Shown: positions 1 through 10,608 of the stretch, piece after piece | Layout of the letters: each line of letters starts with the position of its first letter | Numbering within the stretch: the first letter of the stretch is position 1 | Source of the DNA: Paraflavitalea devenefica | Lineage (GTDB): Bacteria; Bacteroidota; Bacteroidia; Chitinophagales; Chitinophagaceae | Assembly (NCBI RefSeq): GCF_011759375.1 | Contig: NZ_JAARML010000002.1 | Span: forward strand, 372,001-436,000 | Reading direction: 5' to 3' | DNA length: 64,000 nucleotides | Translations under genes and position numbers: made by a program | The notes under the pieces: model-generated | What the model was told of the DNA's origin: nothing | Seen by the model: the letters and a program-made list of their open reading frames with translations, nothing else | Databases searched by the model: none

Positions 1-1754
1 CCAAGAATCCGGATGGCACACCCGGCTTTTCCATGCTGCTGCTCATCACTGCTGAGTTTACCCCCATTCAACTGAGCTTTGGCTTTACCCTGAATGGGGT
101 GGGCGGGCTCATCGGCGTAAACAGAACGATGGTATTGCAGGCATTGCGCGATGGGGTCAGGAACAATACCATTGACAATATCATGTTCCCTTCGGACCCG
201 ATTGCCAATGCTACCCAGATCATCTCTGCCCTGGAAACCATTTTCCCGCAACAGCAGAACCGGTTCACCTTTGGCCTGATGGGTATTATCGGCTGGGGTA
301 CACCCACGCTGATCTCGCTGGAGATCGGCTTGATGCTGGAAGTGCCCAACCCCATCCGGCTGGCTATCCTCGGCGTTATAAAAATGGTGTTGCCTACGGA
401 AGAGGCCGCCATCCTGCAACTGAAAGTAGCCTTTGTGGGTACTATTGACTTTGAAGCCAAGTACATTACTTTCGACGCGAGCATTTTCGATTCAAGGCTG
501 CTGACTTTCACCCTCGAAGGAGATATGGCCCTTCGGATCAAATGGGGCGATAATAGCAACTTCCTGTTTACGCTGGGCGGCTTTCACCCGGATTATACAC
601 CACCACCGCTCGATTTGCCGCAATTAAGAAGGTTGTCCATCACCCTCTTTGCCGGTAACCCGCGCCTGATCGTTACCACTTACTTTGCGGTTACCTCCAA
701 TACCGTACAGTTTGGAGCAGGCATAGATTTTAATTTTGAAGTAGGGCCCTGCAGGGTGACAGGCTGGCTCCACTTCGATGCGCTCTTCCAGTTCAATCCT
801 TTCTATTTCAGGATCACCCTTTCAGCAGGACTTACGGTGTACGCATTCGGCGGCGAACTGATGAGCATTGGCTTCGATGGCTCTCTCGAAGGCACCAATC
901 CCTGGCGTATTACCGGCAGGGTTAAGATCAAGATCATCTTCATCATCAACATCAATGTCAGCGTTGAGACCACCTGGGGCGAAGAGGCCAATACCACTAT
1001 CCCCGATGTGGATGTATTACCGAAGCTTAAAGAAGCGCTTAATAATAAAGCCAACTGGATCACCCCGCTCGAAGATGGCAGCGTAACAGCCGATAGCATG
1101 GTGACCCTACGGGAGATTACCAATACAGATGACTCCGTGATCGCCCATCCTGATAAGAGCCTGTCGGTTTCCCAAAAGATCGTTCCGCTGGATGTAGAGA
1201 TCAACCTGTTTGGTACTGCCAAGCCCGCTGATTATACTAAGTTCTCCATCGAGATAGAGGATATGACAGAATCCTCCCTGAAAGAAGAGTTTGCGCCGGC
1301 CCAGTTCTTCAAGATCACCGAAACGGAAAAGCTGAGCAGACCTTCTTTTGAAAAATACAACAGCGGTGTGAGCGCTACAGGGGCCAATACGCTGACCTCA
1401 GATTTCTTCCGTGAGCGGGATGTGGAGTTTGAAGAGATCATTATAGATGATTTGGACCTGCCGAAGCTGGTGCTGCCGAAAAGCATTTTTGACAAGCGGC
1501 GTTTCAATTCCTTTATACGCAACGGATCGGCGGCTAACAGCAGGTTTGGGTCAAAAGCAAAAATGCAATCCCCGCTTTCACCACCTAAGGTAAAGGTGCC
1601 GGGCAAGCAATACTCGGTAGTGCATACAGATGATCTGGCAGTAGTGGGTGGCATGAAGGCCGATTCTATTACGGAAGCCAATATATTGATACAACAAGCA
1701 ATTAAGCAAGACCCCTCACTGGAAGGGAAGCTGGATGTTATTCCATCATACTAA
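1..1754 (+). CDS. DUF6603-like giant protein, C-terminal part (5' end outside window)
   Basis: The reading frame is open to the left edge (codons begin at base 3), so the Met at 33 is internal and the gene starts upstream. What is visible is about 583 residues. The first ~310 are beta-rich and hydrophobic-patterned, with conserved-looking motifs such as GFTLNGVGGLIG, GWGTPT, FDSR, GGFHPDYTPPP and FAVTSNTVQFG, which I recognise as the DUF6603 family; the rest is charged and probably linker or tail. No signal peptide can be judged because the N-terminus is missing. It is followed after 11 bases by the next giant gene, so it is probably the first or an early gene of an operon. Function is unknown. 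The family assignment is from memory of the motif pattern. Confidence 0.75.
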   Translation, partial: KNPDGTPGFSMLLLITAEFTPIQLSFGFTLNGVGGLIGVNRTMVLQALRDGVRNNTIDNIMFPSDPIANATQIISALETIFPQQQNRFTFGLMGIIGWGTPTLISLEIGLMLEVPNPIRLAILGVIKMVLPTEEAAILQLKVAFVGTIDFEAKYITFDASIFDSRLLTFTLEGDMALRIKWGDNSNFLFTLGGFHPDYTPPPLDLPQLRRLSITLFAGNPRLIVTTYFAVTSNTVQFGAGIDFNFEVGPCRVTGWLHFDALFQFNPFYFRITLSAGLTVYAFGGELMSIGFDGSLEGTNPWRITGRVKIKIIFIININVSVETTWGEEANTTIPDVDVLPKLKEALNNKANWITPLEDGSVTADSMVTLREITNTDDSVIAHPDKSLSVSQKIVPLDVEINLFGTAKPADYTKFSIEIEDMTESSLKEEFAPAQFFKITETEKLSRPSFEKYNSGVSATGANTLTSDFFRERDVEFEEIIIDDLDLPKLVLPKSIFDKRRFNSFIRNGSAANSRFGSKAKMQSPLSPPKVKVPGKQYSVVHTDDLAVVGGMKADSITEANILIQQAIKQDPSLEGKLDVIPSY

Positions 1755-1765
1755 TTGTAGGTATT

Positions 1766-4700
1766 ATGAGTGAACCACTTTCAAGATATGCGTTTTTACC
1801 CTGGGCCAGACGGGGTATCGCTGCCAAAATAGAGGAGGCAGAAAACTTTGCCAATTTCAGTGCGCCACCTCCGGATGGCTGGACACTGGAACGCCCGGTA
1901 GTGGAAGTAAAAGTGAATATCACTGCCAGTAAGGGTAGTACTACTTTTCCTGACAGCGTAACACAGGAAATTGTACTGGTAGCGCCGGGCGATATTACTT
2001 CGCTTAACCGCGATGTGATCATCAAAACAGAACCCCGTAACTGGGCCACCAACTTTTTACCCAATTATTTTCCTTATATAGAGTTTTACGAAGAAGATCT
2101 TCCCTGGAAGTATACACCTGCCAAAGCTGTCAATCACAAGCTTAGGCCCTGGATGGTATTGCTGGTATTGAAAGAAGAGGAGTTTACCAATGACAGTGCG
2201 CCCATGGGTGCGTTGCCCTCCATCCAGGTATTACCACTGCCCGATGATCCGCCCGGCACCACAGGCGCACAAAGCGGCGCACTACCTCCTGCCGCGCAGG
2301 TATGGGCATGGGCGCATGTGCACCTGAATGGCGACCTGGACACTACCAATACACTGGACCCCAATAATAATGCGCATGTACAAACTGCACTGACCAGGTT
2401 CCGTGAATTGTTGGCCGGCGACCCGGACAGGGCTTATTCGCGCATTATTTGTCCGCGCAAGCTGGACCCCTTTACTACGTATCATTGTTTCCTGGTGCCT
2501 ACTTATGAAACCGGCAGACTGGCCGGCCTGGGTGCACCGGAAGCGGTGATTAAAACACATAAGGCGCAGGAGCCTTCTTTTGGCATAGCACATTTGGCCG
2601 ATGAAGATCATATGCCTTATGTAGACCATTTCCCGGTATATTATCACTGGCAATTCATGACGGGGCAGGAGGGCGACTTTGAAACACTGGTGCGTAAGCT
2701 AAAGCCCCGGGAAGTAGACCCGAGAGTAGGCACCCGCAAAATAGATATCCAGACGCCCGGCATGAATGTCAATTTCGGGGCTGGGCCGGTATTTAGTGAT
2801 GGCACCATTGTACTGGAAGGCGCCGTACTTCCTCCCAATGGTTCCACTACCCGGATGCCGTATCCGTGGAGCAATGCAGCTTCTTCTGTTTATTACCGCA
2901 AACAACTGGCAGGGTTGGTGAACCTGGGCGAAGACCTGATGGAAGCTACTTTCCCTACCTCACTGGTACAGCCTTATACTACTAACCCTTATGGATATAC
3001 AGATGCTATTTCCCATATCAAGGATGATCCAATGATCACGCCCGACCTGTATGGCCGGTGGCATGCGCTGAAAAGAAAGCTGGATACATCGGATGCTGCC
3101 CTGAAGAATAACAAAACCTGGCTGTACGAAACAAACCTGGATCCCCGGAGCCGGGCTGTGGCCGGTATGGGTGTGAAGTTTGTCAAAAAGCGGCAGGAAG
3201 AGATCATGGACAAAGCCTGGGAACAACTGGGCGAAGTAATAGAAGCCAACCGGAAATTGAAATGGGGACAGGTGGCCCAGCAGGTTTCCCATGCAGGTTA
3301 CCTGAAACACCTGAAGGACCAGCCCACCGACCAGCGAGTAGCTATTGCCGGTAAGCTATTCAAGAAGGTAAAATCAGGGAGTGTTACTGCCTTTAAAAAA
3401 CTGGAAGACTGCGCGCTGCCGGACGCGCTGTATTCCCCTGCTTACCGGAAGATAGAAAGACCATACGGACCGGTGATGAAGCGGATGGACCCGGGGCACA
3501 CTGTTTTCAAACAAAACACACTCAGGACCAACCTGGCGGCTAAAGTGTTCCCGGCAGTAGCGCCTAAAGTTGTTTCTGACCTGCAATCCGTTTACCAACT
3601 GGGTCCATTAAGCAATGATGTACAGAACGTAGGCCACTACAATGTATTCAGGTCTATCTTTTCACCGGTTATGCCGGGTAATATTGAGTTTCAGCCTGAC
3701 CTGGAAAGTGAAATGCGCTTCCAGGTGGCTATTGCCCGTTACAATGATTATTTCGTGGCCGACAACTGGCCGGCCACTTCCACGGGTATTGATATTAACC
3801 TGAGTACGCTTTCAACAGAAGTGGTCACGGCCATCAACCCGATCTACACGCTACACACGAAGGTATACGGCGAATTGAAGTTCATGGCCGGCTATGTGCC
3901 GCCACCTGCTGATAAGATCGTTCCGGTGATGGCTTATCCCATATTCGATACCCCTACCTACCAATCGGTGGTAGACCTGGGTATTGATTTTTTCTGTCCT
4001 AACCTGCACCTTATTCCCGATAATACGATTACGCTCATGGAAAGCAACCAGCGTTTTATAGAGGCCTTTATGCTGGGCCTGAACCATGAAACAGGCAGGG
4101 AATTACTCTGGCGTGAATATCCCACCGATCAGCGCGGGAGTTATTTCAGACAATTCTGGGATTCATCTGATGTAGTGAATACTACGGGTGTGAGCGATGC
4201 AGTGCATGCCGAGCGGAACCTGGATATTAAAAAGATCCACGAATGGCCGCAACTGAATTTCCTGGGAACCAATTCTGCGCGGGTAGGTATGAGCACCCCC
4301 AATCCACTGGTATTGGTGATCAGGGGAGAGCTGTTAAAGCGGTTTCCCGATACAGTTATCTATGCACAGAAGGCAAAGTTCAACGGCACGGATTACCAGG
4401 GCCGGCGATTGCTGGATACTGAACTGAAGTTTCCCCTGTTCACAGCACGTGTGGCGCCCGACCTTACTTTTATAGGTTTTGACCTTACACCGGCCATAGC
4501 CCGTGGCGATCGCAATGCACCGTCGCCTGCGCCGGGCTGGTTTTTCGTGGTACAGGAAAGGCCTGGTGAGATACGTTTTGGTCTGGATACAGATACGAGC
4601 GTTACGCCACCTGCTACCTGGAACGATCTTAGCCAGGGTAATGCTCCTTTTACCGCAGGTTACCTGAATGCAACTAATAATGCAGTGAGTGCAACAGACA

Positions 4701-4813
4701 ACCGGATCAATAATAAGCCCATACCCTGGGGATTCAATTCAACCAATATGGCAGAGATACTGTACCAGAACCCGGTACTGCTGGCAGTACATGCAGATGA
4801 TATGTTGCCCTGA
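1766..4813 (+). CDS. Conserved giant protein of unknown function (1015 aa)
   Basis: Encodes 1015 residues with no signal peptide and no clear membrane segments. Recognisable conserved stretches are NYFPYIEFYEEDLPW near residue 95-110, LRPWMVLLVL near 125, ICPRKLDPFTTYHCFLVP near 230, FPVYYHWQF near 290 and NLDPRSRAVAGMG near 455. I recall the same motif order in very large uncharacterised proteins of actinobacteria and cyanobacteria, always hypothetical. It lies 11 bases after the DUF6603-like gene and 23 bases before the 1913-aa gene, so co-transcription is likely. No enzymatic signature was seen. A structural or scaffold role is possible, but that is only inference. Confidence 0.8.
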   Translation: MSEPLSRYAFLPWARRGIAAKIEEAENFANFSAPPPDGWTLERPVVEVKVNITASKGSTTFPDSVTQEIVLVAPGDITSLNRDVIIKTEPRNWATNFLPNYFPYIEFYEEDLPWKYTPAKAVNHKLRPWMVLLVLKEEEFTNDSAPMGALPSIQVLPLPDDPPGTTGAQSGALPPAAQVWAWAHVHLNGDLDTTNTLDPNNNAHVQTALTRFRELLAGDPDRAYSRIICPRKLDPFTTYHCFLVPTYETGRLAGLGAPEAVIKTHKAQEPSFGIAHLADEDHMPYVDHFPVYYHWQFMTGQEGDFETLVRKLKPREVDPRVGTRKIDIQTPGMNVNFGAGPVFSDGTIVLEGAVLPPNGSTTRMPYPWSNAASSVYYRKQLAGLVNLGEDLMEATFPTSLVQPYTTNPYGYTDAISHIKDDPMITPDLYGRWHALKRKLDTSDAALKNNKTWLYETNLDPRSRAVAGMGVKFVKKRQEEIMDKAWEQLGEVIEANRKLKWGQVAQQVSHAGYLKHLKDQPTDQRVAIAGKLFKKVKSGSVTAFKKLEDCALPDALYSPAYRKIERPYGPVMKRMDPGHTVFKQNTLRTNLAAKVFPAVAPKVVSDLQSVYQLGPLSNDVQNVGHYNVFRSIFSPVMPGNIEFQPDLESEMRFQVAIARYNDYFVADNWPATSTGIDINLSTLSTEVVTAINPIYTLHTKVYGELKFMAGYVPPPADKIVPVMAYPIFDTPTYQSVVDLGIDFFCPNLHLIPDNTITLMESNQRFIEAFMLGLNHETGRELLWREYPTDQRGSYFRQFWDSSDVVNTTGVSDAVHAERNLDIKKIHEWPQLNFLGTNSARVGMSTPNPLVLVIRGELLKRFPDTVIYAQKAKFNGTDYQGRRLLDTELKFPLFTARVAPDLTFIGFDLTPAIARGDRNAPSPAPGWFFVVQERPGEIRFGLDTDTSVTPPATWNDLSQGNAPFTAGYLNATNNAVSATDNRINNKPIPWGFNSTNMAEILYQNPVLLAVHADDMLP

Positions 4814-4836
4814 TGCTTTAATTAACTTATTGAACA

Positions 4837-7800
4837 ATGGATAACAACAGTAATACAAAAGGCGGGCGTAAAGAAGATTTTGGCCGTTTGCAACAGCAGA
4901 TCGCCAAACAACGGATTGCGCTGCGGGAACAAACCAAGGCCTTGCAGGAAAGCAATGCTAAGAAAACATTGCTGGAACAGAAGCTCCGGAAAGAAAGCAC
5001 TTCCACCCGCGATACGGGTAGCATCAAAAAATATACAGAAGAGCTAAAAAAGATAAAGGAAGGCATAGGGATGATTAAAGGACGTATCACAGAACTGGAA
5101 AGAGGCCTGGGCGACTTTATTGGTGAGATCATCCTTGAGCTGGACCCCCGGCAGCAGGTAGAACTGATGGATGATGATTACCCTGTTTTCTTATTGCCGG
5201 TACGGGTGGAAACCCGTTTCATGATCGTAAAACATATTGCCCGGCTGGAAAGGGATCGGCTTCCGCAAAGGACTGTCAACTTCACAGTGAACAAAGGGAG
5301 AAGAATAGAAAAAGCCATTAGTTACCCGGTGAAGGAACTGTATGAGAGCTACACCGTTATCCCGGTGGTGAATGACCTGCATGAATTATGGATACGGATC
5401 TTCCCGGATGATATTGCCATTCATACGCATGAAGAAGAACTCACAGAAGCAGAAGTAACTGCCGGGAAAACATTCTGGACGAATAAGTGGTATGCCGGTA
5501 AGAACGAGTCACTGGAACTGAGCGCCTGGCGTGGACTGGTATCCGGCAGAACGCCGGAGCGGGCTGCGTGGATCAGCAACCAGACAACACCTTTGAATCC
5601 CGGCGATGCACCTGCAGCACCTGTTGACCCTGCCAATCCTTTACCCATAGAACCCCAGTTCCCGGTACTGCCGGAAAAAGCATCTTCCTGGTCCAATATG
5701 CCGCATGCAAGGGTAATGCCCGATCGTTTTGTGGTGCGCCTGTATAACGGAAATACTTACCGTGAAGTGGTGGGTAAACGCTTGCCCGACCGCCTGCCGG
5801 TAAGCCTTGACCCACAGGATGAAGGCACTGACCTCGATAATACAGATGGTAAATTGATATTGCCGGAGAACCTGCGCTGGGTGCAGGATTTTGATGAAGC
5901 GGAAAAGATCGGTATGGCGATCCGCGTGCCGCTGTCGCTGGAAGAAAAGAACAATGGTTTTGATAAGCTGCTGGTGTTGGGCATAAAGGTCTCTGCCGAT
6001 AAAGACGAAGGGCAGGCCCTGGTGGAAGAACTGGTAGATAACCACCATTATACGCCCGGCGGTTTTTCCATTGTTGCGCAGGGCACGCCTACCAATAATA
6101 CGGAAGACAGCCTATCGGGCTATACTTCGCGCAATGCAGATGATGATGAGCTGTTCAAAATAGAGATGGCCAATCAGTTTACCCCGGTAGCCGATGACCT
6201 GAAAAAAGACGATGGGCAGCGGTTGGCAGAAGCGCTGGGTATCCGGCCGGAGAAAGTGCAGCATGTCCGCAATGCCGGTTTGAAAGACATAAGGGAAGCC
6301 ATGTGCATGAACAATGCGTTATGGCCCACCACGCTGGGGTACTATTTGTCGCAAATGATGCACCCTGTTTTTTCCGACCCGGAAATAGCCAATACCAAAG
6401 CGCATTTCCACCGGTTTGTATTGGGCCGTGGACGTATTCCTGCTATCAGGGTAGGTGATCAGCCTTATGGTATTTTGCCCACTACTGCTTTTTCCAAATT
6501 AACGTATACCGGCAATGCCACGAATATTGTATTGCTCCGTAACCTCTTTGAGGATGTGCTCAAAAAGATGGAAATAACCTGGGATAAACTGGCAGAAGAG
6601 GTGAAGCATGCTGATCAACCCTTTTCAGCGGCCACTACTGATAAAGCATTCCTGGAGATACTGGGCCTGCATCCTTCCAGTGTTGAATTCTATCAGCGCC
6701 AGGTAACCGGTCCCTATGTGATCTGGAACCTGTATTATTATAGCCTGTTAATAAATGGCCTTCCGGCGCCTTCTTCCATCAGTTATGCCACGATCTATGA
6801 TTTTGCGACCCTGTTCAATAACATGACCTATTTTTATTACGTTCCACCGAGGGTGTTTAATTTCATCTATGCGGCCCAGGAAAAGCGCCTCGATGGTCCG
6901 GTGATTGATCCTTTCCCATTCTCTGAAACACGTACGTTAAATGCCATTGGCAGCAATGGTGAGAATTATATTGACTGGCTGTATAAGAGTGATTATGATA
7001 CCATCAGGCGGGAAGATTTTTCCAATATCGGCGCGCCCGGCGCTGTTCCGCCGAAGAGCCTGTTGTATCTCATGTTGCGCCATTCCTGCCTGCTGGAATA
7101 TGTGCACAGCGGTATCAATATGTTAGCGGGCAGGGGTTATGTTAACGCCGACCTGTGGCTGGACCATGAGTTACTGAATGTGGGAACGGCCCGGAAGCTC
7201 TCTATGGAAGCGCGGGACTTTGCGAGGGCACGTGTAGAGTTTAAAGAAGGCGCCGCCTTGCATAAGGAATTGCAGGCGCAGGTAGATGCTGCTTTTACCA
7301 AACGGGCAGACAGTGGCTTGTTGTCCGGGTTTAGCTTCCGGGATGTAGAACGGGAAAAACTCAGTTATTATAATGAGCTGAAAACGGCTGCTGCTCCTGC
7401 TTATAAAAAGATGGTGGATGAACTGGTAGATAAAGAATTGAGTAGTATTGTATATACGGCCTCCAAGACAGGCGTGCTGGCCGAGAAGTATGACTTCATC
7501 GGCGATGCTACCAGTTTTTCAAAGTATATAGATGCAGAGATCAGGAAACCTGGTGTGATCAAAGAGCTGCAGGAAATGGCCGATGTCAGGGATGCCCTGA
7601 ACTGCCTGAAAGGACTGCCTACAGCCAGGTTGGAACGGCTTTTCAGTGAGCATGTAGACCTGGCTTCGTACCGGTTGGATGCCTGGTTCTTTAGTCTGGC
7701 GGCCCAGCGATTAGAACAATTGCGCACGGCTGCCAATGGCAAGAACGGTGTGTATATTGGCGCTTACTCCTGGCTGGAGAATGTACAACCCGGCAAGTTC

Positions 7801-10578
7801 CCGGGTATCGTGTACCGGGAAGTAGAGATCGAGAAGGACCGTTTTATCATTCCGGGCATTTATGAAGTAGCGATCAAAGATTTTGAATTCCCGATTGATA
7901 TAGTGGTTGGCCCGGTCAAAACCATTTTTAAACCGGGCATTAAAGCGCTTGCTGATAGCAAAGCTGAAGCTGCTTTAAAACGTGCGCCGCAGGCAAAGGA
8001 AGCTACCATGTCATTCCTGAGAGGCGATATGACTGTTAAAGCACCGCTCATCGGATCGGGTGGCGTTAAAATGATCCTTGATACGGTGAGAGAAAATGTG
8101 ATCGTTGATTTTCCTGGATTGATGGATGCGCCTGTAGTCACTTACCTGGGGCCTGCTTATATCTACCTCGGAACAGATGCAGTGGGTGATATTACGTATG
8201 ACAATGTTACCAATCAATTCATCAGCAACCCGCGGGTAGATCCGGGCAACCAGGGATATATCCATGCACCTTCTATTAATCATGCTTCTACGGCCGCCTT
8301 GTTGCGTGCCGGGTATGAATCGCACAAGATCAATGCAGGCTCCAATGACAACGCTTTTGCTGTGAACCTCACTTCCGGCCGTGTACGTCGTGCCATGTCT
8401 TATCTTGAAGGCATACGCAACGGGCAGGAACTGGCGGCGCTGCTGGGTTACCAGTTTGAACGGGCGCTGCATGACCTGAATCTCAACCTTGACAAATACA
8501 TCCGTGATATCCGGCTAAAATACCCGTTTGTAGCTGCCCGTGTTACTTCCTCTTCAGGTGCTGTGGATATTAATGAGGCGGAAGCCTATAATGTGGTAGA
8601 CGGACTGAAGCTGATGGAAGCTTTCAGGGATAATCCGCTGCACTGGGCCGATGGCATTACGTTTTCACCGGCATCGGATAAAACGAAGATCGCTACCGAA
8701 ATTGAAGGCCTGATGGACAGCATGGATGCTGTGCATGACCTGTTGTTATCAGAAAGCGTGCATCAGGCTGTACAAGGCAATACGGCCCGCAGCAGCGCTG
8801 CCTTTAATGCCATTGCCGGTAATGCTGTACCTCCGGAGCCACAGATCATTGAAACGCCGCGTGGCTTCCATGCCCTTACACACAGGGTAGGCGTATTGTT
8901 TGATGCTTCACCGGGAGGCGCTGCTATATGGACCGCAGCCGGTACTGCACGCTCACTGGCAGAACCAAAGTTGAACCGGTGGTTGGGTGCACAATTGCCT
9001 GCCAAAGAGAAGATCGTTATTAATATCAGCTATACAACAGTCGTCACGAATGGCAGTTTGCCTACTACCACTGACCTCACCATGACTGCCGGTGAATTGA
9101 AGATAGAGCCTGTAGACCTGGTGTACCTGATGGATATTTCATTGGAAACAGATGTAGAATCGGACCTGTATGAACTGATCAGTTATTATATCCGGCAGGA
9201 TGTAGCTGCCGCAGATAATATTACGATACAGATTAAAAATGCCGACCGAACGGGCCTGGACCCTGATGAGATCACGCTGACCGAATTAAAACCATTGGCG
9301 GCCTCCCTGTTGAAGATTGTGCAGGATGGTAAGATACTGGATGCAAAGGATTTCATCTTGCCTACAGATACGATCACGGAAGTAGCTGCCAATCCAGGCG
9401 CGGGATTGAATACCGCAGGCTTGTTAAGCAGGCTGCAGGATGCTGCGGGCTTAACCATGTCCAACGGACAACGGGGCCTGTCAGGTTTGTATACCGATCT
9501 CCAACTGGCCATTACCGATCTGGCCGCCAATATTCCGCCTTTCCCGCAAACGTTCGACCCTCTCCGGTATGTACGTGTGCGGGCAGCTCTGTTACACAGT
9601 ACTTATTTTGGCATTCCGAAAAGTGTACCGGAAACCGCTTCTACGCATGAGTTGAATGACAGCCAGGAATTGTTGCTGAGAGCCAGGCAGGTATTGCCGG
9701 TATTGAAAAAACGGAAAGAGCAGGCCGATGCGTTGCTGGCCTCCGTGGCCACACAGGCCAATGAGCCGGCAAAGCTAAGGGTGTTGTTACAGGCCGGTGA
9801 AGCTATCTTCGGCCGCTCGTTCAGGCTCTTTCCCGATTTTACTTTTTATACGCCTGCGGCTGTTACTGCTGCCATGTCTTATTCAGGTTACCTCGATACA
9901 GCCGGTGTGCATGCTGTTGATGAATGGATACAGGGCCTGGCCCCGGTACGTAAAAGAATGCATAACCTGCAGCAATATCTGCTGTTCTCCTCCATACTGA
10001 CAGCGAACGAAGGTGATACACCGCTTAGGGTTATTCAATTCCCGCTGGCCCCCGTGGATACGAATGGTGATGTACAGGCAAGGTGGGTAGGTATGAAATT
10101 GCCGGATGGTTATGTTATCCCGCAGGACAACCTGTCGCTGGTGTTTTCTTATCCACCGGGATTTAATGTCAATGCCCTGCAGGCCGGCATGATCATAGAT
10201 GAATGGGTAGAAGAGATACCGGTGGCGGATGCGCAAACAGGTCTTGCTGTGCACTATAACAATCCTAATTCAGAAACGCCCAATGCCTGCCTGCTGGCCG
10301 TATCGCCGGACCTCAACGGTTCCTGGTCATGGGACGACCTGATGGATACGTTGTATGAAACACTGCAATGGGCCAAGAAACGGGCAGTAGATCCTGATCT
10401 GCTTAACGATACAATCTATGCACAGATATTGCCAGCCATCATGGCTGCCATGACGGGAACAAGTGATACGCCCACCCTTGATTTTGGCAGGAACTGTGTG
10501 GATAATCCGAAGCGGGGTGTGCTGGATATTATCAGGCTGGAAGATTACACGCATATACAAAGGCTATGGGCAGATTAA
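4837..10578 (+). CDS. Conserved giant protein of unknown function (1913 aa)
   Basis: Encodes 1913 residues. Residues 1-90 are highly charged and heptad-like, a probable coiled coil. Then come conserved motifs: FLLPVRVETRF near 115, RIFPDDIAIHTHEEELTEAE near 190, ALWPTTLGYYLSQMM and PAIRVGDQPYGILPTT around 490-550, RLDAWFFSLAAQRLEQLR near 950, YIHAPSINHASTAALLRAGY near 1150 and GYQFERALHDLN near 1210. I recognise these as hallmarks of a hypothetical-protein family spread across actinobacteria, cyanobacteria and others. No signal peptide or transmembrane segment is evident. Central gene of the four-gene module. Function unknown; the size and lack of catalytic motifs suit a structural component, but that is inference. 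Confidence 0.82.
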   Translation: MDNNSNTKGGRKEDFGRLQQQIAKQRIALREQTKALQESNAKKTLLEQKLRKESTSTRDTGSIKKYTEELKKIKEGIGMIKGRITELERGLGDFIGEIILELDPRQQVELMDDDYPVFLLPVRVETRFMIVKHIARLERDRLPQRTVNFTVNKGRRIEKAISYPVKELYESYTVIPVVNDLHELWIRIFPDDIAIHTHEEELTEAEVTAGKTFWTNKWYAGKNESLELSAWRGLVSGRTPERAAWISNQTTPLNPGDAPAAPVDPANPLPIEPQFPVLPEKASSWSNMPHARVMPDRFVVRLYNGNTYREVVGKRLPDRLPVSLDPQDEGTDLDNTDGKLILPENLRWVQDFDEAEKIGMAIRVPLSLEEKNNGFDKLLVLGIKVSADKDEGQALVEELVDNHHYTPGGFSIVAQGTPTNNTEDSLSGYTSRNADDDELFKIEMANQFTPVADDLKKDDGQRLAEALGIRPEKVQHVRNAGLKDIREAMCMNNALWPTTLGYYLSQMMHPVFSDPEIANTKAHFHRFVLGRGRIPAIRVGDQPYGILPTTAFSKLTYTGNATNIVLLRNLFEDVLKKMEITWDKLAEEVKHADQPFSAATTDKAFLEILGLHPSSVEFYQRQVTGPYVIWNLYYYSLLINGLPAPSSISYATIYDFATLFNNMTYFYYVPPRVFNFIYAAQEKRLDGPVIDPFPFSETRTLNAIGSNGENYIDWLYKSDYDTIRREDFSNIGAPGAVPPKSLLYLMLRHSCLLEYVHSGINMLAGRGYVNADLWLDHELLNVGTARKLSMEARDFARARVEFKEGAALHKELQAQVDAAFTKRADSGLLSGFSFRDVEREKLSYYNELKTAAAPAYKKMVDELVDKELSSIVYTASKTGVLAEKYDFIGDATSFSKYIDAEIRKPGVIKELQEMADVRDALNCLKGLPTARLERLFSEHVDLASYRLDAWFFSLAAQRLEQLRTAANGKNGVYIGAYSWLENVQPGKFPGIVYREVEIEKDRFIIPGIYEVAIKDFEFPIDIVVGPVKTIFKPGIKALADSKAEAALKRAPQAKEATMSFLRGDMTVKAPLIGSGGVKMILDTVRENVIVDFPGLMDAPVVTYLGPAYIYLGTDAVGDITYDNVTNQFISNPRVDPGNQGYIHAPSINHASTAALLRAGYESHKINAGSNDNAFAVNLTSGRVRRAMSYLEGIRNGQELAALLGYQFERALHDLNLNLDKYIRDIRLKYPFVAARVTSSSGAVDINEAEAYNVVDGLKLMEAFRDNPLHWADGITFSPASDKTKIATEIEGLMDSMDAVHDLLLSESVHQAVQGNTARSSAAFNAIAGNAVPPEPQIIETPRGFHALTHRVGVLFDASPGGAAIWTAAGTARSLAEPKLNRWLGAQLPAKEKIVINISYTTVVTNGSLPTTTDLTMTAGELKIEPVDLVYLMDISLETDVESDLYELISYYIRQDVAAADNITIQIKNADRTGLDPDEITLTELKPLAASLLKIVQDGKILDAKDFILPTDTITEVAANPGAGLNTAGLLSRLQDAAGLTMSNGQRGLSGLYTDLQLAITDLAANIPPFPQTFDPLRYVRVRAALLHSTYFGIPKSVPETASTHELNDSQELLLRARQVLPVLKKRKEQADALLASVATQANEPAKLRVLLQAGEAIFGRSFRLFPDFTFYTPAAVTAAMSYSGYLDTAGVHAVDEWIQGLAPVRKRMHNLQQYLLFSSILTANEGDTPLRVIQFPLAPVDTNGDVQARWVGMKLPDGYVIPQDNLSLVFSYPPGFNVNALQAGMIIDEWVEEIPVADAQTGLAVHYNNPNSETPNACLLAVSPDLNGSWSWDDLMDTLYETLQWAKKRAVDPDLLNDTIYAQILPAIMAAMTGTSDTPTLDFGRNCVDNPKRGVLDIIRLEDYTHIQRLWAD

Positions 10579-10608
10579 CGGGTCATTCATCATTTCAAGA
10601 GCAAGCTT